This document shows positions 51,080 to 57,732 of a stretch of DNA of 64,000 nt, in pieces; the stretch's first letter is position 1; every line of letters starts with the position of its first letter. This DNA is from SZUA-309 sp050185825 (lineage in GTDB: Bacteria > Pseudomonadota > Gammaproteobacteria > Pseudomonadales > Azotimanducaceae). The stretch covers positions 124,001-188,000 of the forward strand of contig JBFWZA010000004.1 of the NCBI GenBank assembly GCA_050185825.1, in the 5' to 3' direction. The notes under the pieces are model-generated. The model had not been told where the DNA came from, made no database searches, and saw only the letters and a program-made list of their open reading frames with translations. The position numbers and the translations under genes are program-made.

Positions 51080-51889
51080 TCAGTGACTGGCGGTCAGCAC
51101 CACCTGCCCTTCCCGGATCTCGAGCTGCGGCCGGTCCGTCAGCCGGCACGGATGACCCGTGAGGCATTCGCCCGTGTGCACATCGAAGCGGTAGCCGTGC
51201 CAGGGACACGTCACCGTACCGTGATCCGGCCTGTCCGGCAGAGGCCCGAGCTGGTGGGGGCAGAGCGCGGGATAGACCACCAGCGCGCCGGAAACTTCGG
51301 TCAGCACGAACTCCCGGCCGGCCACCGTCACCCGCATCGGCAGCTCGAGCGCCTCGCGACGACCCAGCTCCACCACCCGACCGGCCTCGCCGGCCCGCTC
51401 GAGGCGGCGGTCCAGCTGCCGCTGACGCTCGACCATCATGGCCACGTCCTCGTCGTACAGCCGTTCGTAGAGGGCGGCGAACGCTCTGCCCACCTTCTCG
51501 CGGGAGTCGCCGGTCACGTCCGGCACGAAGAAGTCCACCACGATGTCCACCCTGTCCGAGCCGATGGGAAACGCGTGCGTCCAGATTTCCGCACCGGCGT
51601 TCCGGCCTTCGAGCGTGCGGGTGATCCAGCGGCGGCAGGCCCGATCCAGGCGCAGCTCGATCACCGAAGCGTCACCGGCGCGGCTCACCGTCCGCGCCCG
51701 CCACCCCCAGGCGCCGGCTTCGATGCGCTCGATGCTGGCGAAGCTCGAATCGTGAACGAAAGGCAGATGCGCCCAGTCCAGCGTGTTTTCGTACATGCGC
51801 GTCAGGTTCACCGGCAGCACCCGGCGATACGTGCCGACGTGATTAAGCTTCGAGCCCGGAAAGGGCGGCAGGAACTCGTGATCAGGCAT
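51080..51889 (-). CDS. Domain-permuted Rieske oxygenase-like protein
   Basis: 269 residues from ATG 51889 with GGAG upstream. The N-terminal part looks like the catalytic domain of a Rieske oxygenase: N35-T-L-D38-W-A-H41-L-P-F-V-H46 is the D-x2-H-x4-H mononuclear iron motif, and DEDVAMMVERQ near residue 160 recalls the region of the third ligand. The C-terminal part is a Rieske [2Fe-2S] domain: C210-P-H212 and C228-P-W-H231, with 15 residues between. In normal Rieske oxygenases the order is the opposite. No reductase is adjacent. It diverges from the CYP153 gene. Confidence 0.87.
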   Translation of the reverse strand: MPDHEFLPPFPGSKLNHVGTYRRVLPVNLTRMYENTLDWAHLPFVHDSSFASIERIEAGAWGWRARTVSRAGDASVIELRLDRACRRWITRTLEGRNAGAEIWTHAFPIGSDRVDIVVDFFVPDVTGDSREKVGRAFAALYERLYDEDVAMMVERQRQLDRRLERAGEAGRVVELGRREALELPMRVTVAGREFVLTEVSGALVVYPALCPHQLGPLPDRPDHGTVTCPWHGYRFDVHTGECLTGHPCRLTDRPQLEIREGQVVLTASH

Positions 51890-51976
51890 CCGATTCTCCG
51901 AACGGGTATCCAACGGCAACTCCGTGGTCCCGAGAAACTAACTGAATTACTTGGCTTTTCATTGCGCAGTGCACGA

Positions 51977-52005
51977 TTGACAGCATCGGTTTGCTGTAGT
52001 GTTAT
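51977..52005 (+). promoter_or_regulatory. Strong sigma-70 promoter of the CYP153 gene
   Basis: TTGACA (51977-51982, perfect), a 17-bp spacer and TGTTAT (52000-52005). Predicted start near 52012, giving a 5' leader of about 170 bases before the ATG at 52182. Confidence 0.75.
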
Positions 52006-52051
52006 CCACCACCGGGGAGGAAGGGGAGCATCGCGCTTTCCTTTCAGAGGG

Positions 52052-52087
52052 AACGGCCGGGCAGATTCAGCTCGGCCGTTTTCTTTT
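52052..52087 (+). terminator. Attenuator-like terminator inside the CYP153 leader
   Basis: An 8-bp stem (AACGGCCG with CGGCCGTT) around a 13-base loop, followed by TTTTCTTTT. It lies about 40 bases after the predicted transcript start and 95 bases before the P450 ATG. It could abort transcription into a short RNA of about 77 bases. Confidence 0.65.
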
Positions 52088-52181
52088 CCGCACCCCGAAA
52101 AGTCCGCAGGAATGTCCGCATGCCGCCGAGCTGCCACTCACCGGCCCTCACCAAACCAGCGCACGTACGGAGGATTAGAAC

Positions 52182-53426
52182 ATGGCAGAAGCCGCCACTC
52201 CGAGTCCGGATCTGCTGAACGCCGATCCCGACAGGGTCCCGCTCGAAGACATCGACGTCAGCCAGGCCGCACTGTTCGAACACAACAGGCACGCACCGTA
52301 TTTCGCGCGGCTGCGCCGGGAGGATCCTGTCCACTTCACGCCGAACAGCGCCTTCGGCCCCTACTGGTCCATCACCCGGTTCGACGACATCGTCTTCGTC
52401 GACAAGCATCACGAGCTGTTCTCCTCCGCGAAGGGCATCATCCTCGCCGACCGTCCCTCGGACTTCGAAACGCCGAACTTCATCGGCATGGATCCGCCGA
52501 AGCACGATCAGCAGCGCAAGGCGGTGCAGGGTGTCGTGGCGCCGAGAAACCTGGCCGAGCTGGAAGGGCTCATCCGGCAGCGCGCGGGCGCCATCCTGGA
52601 CAGCCTGCCCAGAAACGAAACCTTCAACTGGGTGGACCGGGTATCCATCGAGCTGACCACGCAGATGCTCGCCACCCTCTTCGACTTTCCGTTCGAAGAG
52701 CGCCGCAAGCTCACCTACTGGTCGGACATGGCCACGTCCGGCGAGCTCAACGGCGGCCCGACACCGGAGCCCGTTCGCCGGGCGGCGCTCATGGAGTGCC
52801 TGGAGACCTTCACGAGGATGCGTGACGAGCGGGTCCACACGGCCGGCGGCTTCGATCTGATCTCCATGCTCGCCCACGACGAGTCGACGCGGAACATGCC
52901 GCCCATGGAGTTTCTCGGCAACCTGATCCTGCTGATCGTGGGCGGCAACGACACCACGCGAAACTCCATCACCGGCGGCGTGCTGGCGCTGAACATGTTC
53001 CCGGCAGAGTACGAGAAGCTGATGGCCAATCCGGGACTCATCCCGAACATGGTGCCCGAGATCATCCGCTGGCAGACGCCGCTGTCGTACATGCGCCGCA
53101 CCGCCACGGAGGACGTGGCGCTTGGCGGCAAAACGATCCGCAAGGGCGACAAGGTCGCCATGTGGTACATCTCCGGCAACCGGGACGAAACGGTGATCGA
53201 CCAGCCGGACGACTTCATCATCGACCGGGCCAACGCCCGGCACCACGTTTCCTTCGGCTTCGGTATTCACCGCTGCATGGGCAACCGGCTCGCGGAAATG
53301 CAGCTCAGAGTGCTGTGGGAGGAAATCCTCGAGCGCTTCCAGCGGATCGAGGTGGTGGGTGAACCGGTGCGGGTTCAGTCGAGCTTCGTCAACGGTTACG
53401 CCGAGCTGCCGGTTCGCGTGCACTGA
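52182..53426 (+). CDS. Cytochrome P450, CYP153-type (alkane/fatty acid terminal hydroxylase)
   Basis: 414 residues; GGAGG 8 bases before ATG 52182. P450 features: the heme Cys C365 in FGFGIHRCMGNR, E293-x-x-R296 in PEIIRWQTP, and the I-helix GGNDTTRN (254-261). GGNDTTRNSITGG, IRWQTPLSYMRR and IHRCMGNRLAEMQLRVLWEE closely resemble the CYP153 family, soluble enzymes that hydroxylate the end carbon of medium-chain alkanes and related compounds. The ferredoxin and ferredoxin reductase genes usual in CYP153 operons are not adjacent. A leader with an attenuator-like hairpin precedes it. Confidence 0.93.
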   Translation: MAEAATPSPDLLNADPDRVPLEDIDVSQAALFEHNRHAPYFARLRREDPVHFTPNSAFGPYWSITRFDDIVFVDKHHELFSSAKGIILADRPSDFETPNFIGMDPPKHDQQRKAVQGVVAPRNLAELEGLIRQRAGAILDSLPRNETFNWVDRVSIELTTQMLATLFDFPFEERRKLTYWSDMATSGELNGGPTPEPVRRAALMECLETFTRMRDERVHTAGGFDLISMLAHDESTRNMPPMEFLGNLILLIVGGNDTTRNSITGGVLALNMFPAEYEKLMANPGLIPNMVPEIIRWQTPLSYMRRTATEDVALGGKTIRKGDKVAMWYISGNRDETVIDQPDDFIIDRANARHHVSFGFGIHRCMGNRLAEMQLRVLWEEILERFQRIEVVGEPVRVQSSFVNGYAELPVRVH

Positions 53427-53450
53427 CGCGTCAGACCCCTGCTATGCAAA

Positions 53451-53470
53451 CGGCCCGCTCCGGCGGGCCG
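53451..53470. terminator. GC hairpin between CYP153 and patatin genes
   Basis: CGGCCCGC-TCCG-GCGGGCCG, an 8-bp perfect stem in the 64-base convergent gap. There is no U tract on either side, so it is at best a weak or factor-assisted terminator. Confidence 0.45.
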
Positions 53471-53490
53471 CTTCGTCTTCGCCTCCTCGA

Positions 53491-54981
53491 TCAGACGACC
53501 GTCGCCGGCGCCTGCGGATGGCGCGTGTGGGAAACCTCCCGCTCCATGGGCTCGAGAATGCCGTCCAGGGTCCGGCTGATGAGCGTGCAGTTCCTGATCA
53601 TCTCGATCTTCGGCCAGGTTGCCGCCTCGCCTTCGGAAATCAGGTAACGCGTTTCCGCCTCGGAGAGAATGGAGAGCAGCTTGGCCGGACTCCAGAACTT
53701 CCGCCGCGGCAGGATGTTGATGTCCGCCGTGTAGTCCTGGGTGGCGAGCCCGTACATCATTCTGGTGACCACGTTCAGCGGGTAGTAGTTGCCGACCAGG
53801 CTCATGGCCATCGGGTAGGTGGCCTTGTAGAACTCCTTGGTCGCCTTCTGGTAGATGGCCCAGGATCGGGTCAGCAGGTTGTCGTTCTGATGCTCGTCCC
53901 GCAGCGCCCAGAGCACCATCGGGTTGGTCTGGCTGCTGATGAAGTGGTTCACCCCGTAGAGCCGGGTGAGGCGCCGCACGGGCATGTCGTCCGTCATGGA
54001 GCCGTCCACCCACTTCCGGGACGGCACGTAAGGCTGCCGCTGGCCGAGCCGGTTCTTCGCCGCCAGGGTCACGGGCGGGAAGATGCCGGGAATGGCACAG
54101 GATGCCAGCACCGCCTCGCGGATGTAGACGTTCGGGGAGGTGATGGCGTTGAGCAGCCGCGACTGCTGGTGCATCTCCCGGGGTGACACGGAAATATTGA
54201 TCTTGCGTCCCGTCTTCTGGAACGCCTCCGCAAACGTCAGGTCCGGAATCAGTCCCGACACCACATCGCGGACGTGATCGATGCTCATGGAGGAGCCGAT
54301 GGACGCCTTCCGCGAGCTCTCCGAGAACTCGCCGAACGCATCGACCAGCGTCCGCGGCTGGAAGAACCGGCCGAGCGAGGCATCGTCATGGGTGCCGACG
54401 AAAGCCGCCACCATGGAACCTGCGCTGGCGCCGGAGATCACGTCCGGCACCAGACCCTGCTCCGCCAGGGCCTTCACCACCCCGAGGTGAAACGGCCCCA
54501 GCGCGCCGGCGCCGGAGAGCATGAGGGCGGAACGCCCGAAGCAGTGGCTGGCGCGGCGGAAGAATTCCAGCTTCTCGTTGAACGGGATATCCGACTCCGG
54601 CGTCGCCGCGATCTGCTTGAGCGCCTCGCTCTGCTCCTGCAGGTAGCTGGTGACCAGGTCCTTGGTGCCGAAGCGGGCGCGGTGGTAGAGCGCCGGATTG
54701 CCCATGCCGCCCATGTTCCCGTGGATGCCCTCGTTCAGGTAGAAGAGCAGCCGATGCGGGTCGCCGCTGGCACGCACCGTGCGCACCTCGTTGAGCCGGC
54801 GGCGGATCACCTCCCAGTCGTAGAGCGTGCTCTTGTCCGTCCGCCGCCACTTGGCGCCGCCCATGCGCTCGTCCTGGGCCATGGCGGCCGCCTTCCACTC
54901 CTCATAGGTGTTGGCATTGATCAGCCGCATGGACGCGGACGGTCTGGTGCGGGCCGGCCGCTGGGTCAGTGGCGCATTCAT
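53491..54981 (-). CDS. Patatin-like phospholipase with DUF3336 domain
   Basis: 496 residues from ATG 54981 (MNAPLTQ). Residues about 40-160 form the DUF3336 region (LYDWEVIRRRLNEVR, LLFYLNEGIHGNMGGMGNPALY) usual before patatin domains in triacylglycerol lipase-like proteins. The patatin site: oxyanion GAGALGPFHLG, nucleophile Ser in SGASAGSM, and Asp in WVDGSM. It is a likely lipid acyl hydrolase in the cytosol or at the membrane. It diverges from the DUF4188 gene. Confidence 0.93.
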   Translation of the reverse strand: MNAPLTQRPARTRPSASMRLINANTYEEWKAAAMAQDERMGGAKWRRTDKSTLYDWEVIRRRLNEVRTVRASGDPHRLLFYLNEGIHGNMGGMGNPALYHRARFGTKDLVTSYLQEQSEALKQIAATPESDIPFNEKLEFFRRASHCFGRSALMLSGAGALGPFHLGVVKALAEQGLVPDVISGASAGSMVAAFVGTHDDASLGRFFQPRTLVDAFGEFSESSRKASIGSSMSIDHVRDVVSGLIPDLTFAEAFQKTGRKINISVSPREMHQQSRLLNAITSPNVYIREAVLASCAIPGIFPPVTLAAKNRLGQRQPYVPSRKWVDGSMTDDMPVRRLTRLYGVNHFISSQTNPMVLWALRDEHQNDNLLTRSWAIYQKATKEFYKATYPMAMSLVGNYYPLNVVTRMMYGLATQDYTADINILPRRKFWSPAKLLSILSEAETRYLISEGEAATWPKIEMIRNCTLISRTLDGILEPMEREVSHTRHPQAPATVV

Positions 54982-55031
54982 GAAGCATCGTCCAGATATC
55001 TGTCCGACCCTTGATAGCACGACGCCCGGTG

Positions 55032-55047
55032 GGTTTGCCAGCAAACC
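55032..55047. promoter_or_regulatory. Palindromic operator candidate
   Basis: GGTTTGC-CA-GCAAACC is a perfect 16-bp palindrome ten bases ahead of the -35 of the DUF4188 gene, in the divergent region with the patatin gene. Confidence 0.45.
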
Positions 55048-55057
55048 GGCTGATTGC

Positions 55058-55086
55058 TTGACCGGATTGCGGGAATTGCGTATCGT
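55058..55086 (+). promoter_or_regulatory. Sigma-70 promoter of the DUF4188 gene
   Basis: TTGACC (55058-55063), a 17-bp spacer and TATCGT (55081-55086), 48 bases before ATG 55135. Confidence 0.6.
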
Positions 55087-55134
55087 CCCGGCGATCTTGC
55101 TGGTGTCAAGTTCACTTTTCGAGAGGAGTGCGTC

Positions 55135-55644
55135 ATGACCGATTACCAGACGCCGGATCGGATCATCGAGGATCGGGTCACGGCCCGGGTGGATACGGAA
55201 GAGTTCGTGGTCTTTCTCATCGGCATGCGGGTGAACCGGCCGTGGAAGGTCCATCGCTGGCTGCCGGTCGTCCGTGCCATGGGCCGCATGATCGGCGAGC
55301 TCAATGCCGCGCCGGACATGGGCCTGAAGCACGTCGAGAGCTGGTTCGGCCGCACCAGCATCATGGTCCAGTACTGGTCGTCCTTCGAGGCGCTGGAAGC
55401 CTATGCCACGAGCAAGGCGGCCGAGCACGTCCCCGCCTGGCGGGAGTTCAACAGCCGCGTCGGCTCGAACGGCGACGTGGGCATCTGGCACGAGACGTAC
55501 GTCGTGAAGCCCGGGACCTTCGAGTGCGTGTACAACAACATGCCGCGGTTCGGCCTGTCCCGGGCCTTCGAAACGATCGCCGCTCAGGGTGCCTATGGCC
55601 GGGCCCCGGCGCGGTTGGCGGAAGGCGGGCGCCGGGCGGCCTGA
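55135..55644 (+). CDS. DUF4188 (af470-like monooxygenase fold) protein
   Basis: 169 residues; GAGAGGAG precedes ATG 55135. FVVFLIGMRVNRPWKVHRWLPVVRAMGRMI, GLKHVESWFGRTSIMVQYWSSFEALEAYA and IWHETYVV follow the DUF4188 pattern, a ferredoxin-like dimeric alpha/beta barrel related to small monooxygenases and heme-free ABM proteins. No catalytic residues can be assigned. It has its own promoter and an upstream palindrome, so it is probably controlled singly. Confidence 0.85.
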   Translation: MTDYQTPDRIIEDRVTARVDTEEFVVFLIGMRVNRPWKVHRWLPVVRAMGRMIGELNAAPDMGLKHVESWFGRTSIMVQYWSSFEALEAYATSKAAEHVPAWREFNSRVGSNGDVGIWHETYVVKPGTFECVYNNMPRFGLSRAFETIAAQGAYGRAPARLAEGGRRAA

Positions 55645-55647
55645 CGT

Positions 55648-56628
55648 TCAATACCCTGGCTCGGGGCAGTCCGCACCATCCAGTTGACCACGTCGGGACC
55701 GGGCAACGATCTCCGCCCGGGTGGTCTCGAGCACGCTGGTGAGCGCCGAGCCGTCGCCGGCGGCCGCGAGACCCCGCTCGATGAGCACCATCGCCGCCCG
55801 CTGGCAGCCCCTCGCCGACAACAGGTCCGCGAGATTGTTGAGCGTGCCCACGTGGTCCGGCGCTATCGACAGAACACCCCGATACAGTGCCACCGCCTGG
55901 TGCTCGTCACCCCGGCTGCGCGCCAGATTGGCCGCGGCGAACGGCAGGTCCGCATCCAGCGGCCAGGCCACCCTGCCGGCGTCCAGCGCCTGCGCCTGCT
56001 CGTCGGCGGTCAGGTTTGCGCCTGCCGCCACCACCGCGGCCAGGTAGTCGCGCGGATCTCCCCGGGCAGGCAGCTCCCCTGGCCGCAGCACCACCAGTCC
56101 CCAGCGCTCCGCCAGCGCCCAGGTCCGATCGAAGTCCGCCAGGCGCTGCACCTGCCGCTCCGTGCGGCCCGAGCGCAGCACGATCCGCTGCCGATCCGGC
56201 TCGATGCCGACGACGACGGCGTAGTGCCAGCGAGGTGCCCAGCCGAACGCCAGGTTCTGCAGCACCAGCACCGGTCGCCCCGCCGCGAGCTCCGCATGCA
56301 GACCGTCCAGCGACTCGGGTATCCGATAGGGAATCCGGCCGCGACGGCGGGCGGCTGCGGCGAGCTCCACCTGGAAGCTGCCCCGGCGGCCCGGTACGTA
56401 GACCTCGTCCGTCAGCGCATCCGGCGCTACGGTGACACCGCTTGCGCCCAGCGCCGTGGCCAGGGCGGCCGGTCCGCACTGGTAACGGGACTGTGCGTAG
56501 AAGGGTACGTCGGCGAGCTCCACCGCCGGCCCCGGCGGGGAGGTGGTCCTGCTGTCGTGAGACGGAAGGGTGGCACACGCGGGCAGCAGTGCGCACGCTG
56601 CGAGCAGCGTGCAGATCCTGCCGCTCAG
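55648..56628 (-). CDS. PA2778-family cysteine peptidase lipoprotein (C39-like, with TPR)
   Basis: 326 residues if translation starts at CTG 56628. The first ATG/GTG-type codon in frame is GTG 56523, but that would cut off a clear lipoprotein signal read upstream (RICTLLAACALLPAC, lipobox LPAC). The mature part begins with a papain-like C39 domain: VPFYAQSRYQCGPAALATAL (catalytic Cys in QCGPA), LNQ-type LVLQNLAFGW, and HYAVVVG (His). A TPR-like segment ends it (AVALYRGVLSIAPDHVGTLNNLADLL). The partner is the PA2779-family gene 13 bases upstream. Envelope peptidase of unknown substrate. Confidence 0.85.
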   Translation of the reverse strand: MSGRICTLLAACALLPACATLPSHDSRTTSPPGPAVELADVPFYAQSRYQCGPAALATALGASGVTVAPDALTDEVYVPGRRGSFQVELAAAARRRGRIPYRIPESLDGLHAELAAGRPVLVLQNLAFGWAPRWHYAVVVGIEPDRQRIVLRSGRTERQVQRLADFDRTWALAERWGLVVLRPGELPARGDPRDYLAAVVAAGANLTADEQAQALDAGRVAWPLDADLPFAAANLARSRGDEHQAVALYRGVLSIAPDHVGTLNNLADLLSARGCQRAAMVLIERGLAAAGDGSALTSVLETTRAEIVARSRRGQLDGADCPEPGY

Positions 56629-56641
56629 TGAGTTTCTCGTG

Positions 56642-57019
56642 TCAGACCTTGCTGAAGATGTTGATCACGCCGGTGAGCTCGAGGATCAGCAGCACCACGA
56701 ACACCGCGCCGATCAGGGCCAGCACGGAGCCCCCGGCGGGCAGCTCATCCATCTGGCCGGCGATCCGGGCCACGTCCTCGTCCGGCAACTGCGCGACCCG
56801 TTCCAGGGCATCCTCGGGATCCACGCCCATCCGCACCAGGTAGGTCCGGACGTCGTCGCGCTCGAGCGCCGCGGTGACGGTGGCCAGGTCCGCCTGTCGC
56901 GTGCTGTGCGCGAGGTAGTCGCCGGTGGAGAGCACCGCGGCATTGGCGGGCAGGGTGAAGCTGGTGCAGAGAACCGACAGCATCGTGATCTCTACGAGAA
57001 GTGTTCGGAATCTGGACAT
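56642..57019 (-). CDS. PA2779-family membrane protein
   Basis: 125 residues. A signal-like first helix (LLVEITMLSVLCTSFTLPANAA), a polar helical part (DLATVTAALERDDVRTYLVRMGVDPEDALERVAQLPDEDVARIAGQMD) and a last helix ending VINIFSKV. This is the PA2779 family, always paired with PA2778-type peptidases, which supports both calls. The ALERDDVRTYLVRMGV region is the conserved core. It has its own extended -10 promoter inside the end of the TetR gene. Confidence 0.9.
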   Translation of the reverse strand: MSRFRTLLVEITMLSVLCTSFTLPANAAVLSTGDYLAHSTRQADLATVTAALERDDVRTYLVRMGVDPEDALERVAQLPDEDVARIAGQMDELPAGGSVLALIGAVFVVLLILELTGVINIFSKV

Positions 57020-57050
57020 TGAGCTGCTCTCGGGGAAAACGATCCCAGAC

Positions 57051-57059
57051 AGTATAGCA
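57051..57059 (-). promoter_or_regulatory. Extended -10 promoter of the PA2779-PA2778 pair
   Basis: On the minus strand TGC-TATACT (TG-n plus TATACT), about 32 bases before ATG 57019. It lies in the 47-base gap after the TetR stop. Confidence 0.5.
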
Positions 57060-57066
57060 GCAGCGT

Positions 57067-57723
57067 TCAGCGATCCCGCAGCGTCAGGGAGAGCCGTCGT
57101 CCGGACTTCTCCACCGTCCGTCGCACGAAGGCGTCCATCCCCTCGGACTCGGCAAAGCCGTCGAACTGGCCCTCCAGCAGAAGCTGCACGTAGCCGTGGA
57201 TCTGGCTCCAGGCGAAAACCACGTCGTCGTTCAGATCCGGATCCCGGATCCGCTGCTGCAGCGTTTCCGCCGTCACGTCTGCATCCCCCCGCTGCGCGGT
57301 GACGCTGCTGGTCATCTCCGCGAAGGTCCGGGCAGCAGCATCCAGCAGCACGGCGTTATCCGATTTCATGTTGTCCCAGCGGAACATCAGCCGGAAGTGA
57401 TCGGGATAGCGACGTGCGAAGCTGACGTAGGCATGGAACACCGCGATGATGCGCGCCTCCGGGTCGTCTGCGGCCTCCGCGCGTCCCGCTTCCAGCGCCG
57501 CCGTCAGCTGGTGGAAGCCGCGAGCCGCCACCTCCGAGAGCAGCTCGGAGACATCGGCGAAGTGGTGCTTGGGCGCAGCATGCGACACGCCGGCCCGCCG
57601 GGCGCAGGCCCGCAGCGTCAGGCCCGGCATGCCCTCCTCGGCGAGCAGCTCCTCCGCCGCGGCGAGGAGCGCTTCCCTGAGGTCACCGTGGTGATACCCC
57701 GACTTCTGTCCCGTCGCGGTCAT
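57067..57723 (-). CDS. TetR-family transcriptional regulator
   Basis: 218 residues. The N-terminal helix-turn-helix reads GDLREALLAAAEELLAEEGMPGLTLRACARRAGVSHAAPKHHFADVSELL, close to TetR family PF00440 with a C-terminal TetR_C-type domain (FRLMFRWDN, WSQIHGYVQLLLEGQF). The gene follows ileS after 9 bases, so it is probably co-transcribed. Target unknown; the nearby palindromes at 60989 or 55032 are candidates. Confidence 0.92.
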   Translation of the reverse strand: MTATGQKSGYHHGDLREALLAAAEELLAEEGMPGLTLRACARRAGVSHAAPKHHFADVSELLSEVAARGFHQLTAALEAGRAEAADDPEARIIAVFHAYVSFARRYPDHFRLMFRWDNMKSDNAVLLDAAARTFAEMTSSVTAQRGDADVTAETLQQRIRDPDLNDDVVFAWSQIHGYVQLLLEGQFDGFAESEGMDAFVRRTVEKSGRRLSLTLRDR

Positions 57724-57732
57724 CGGTCCGCG

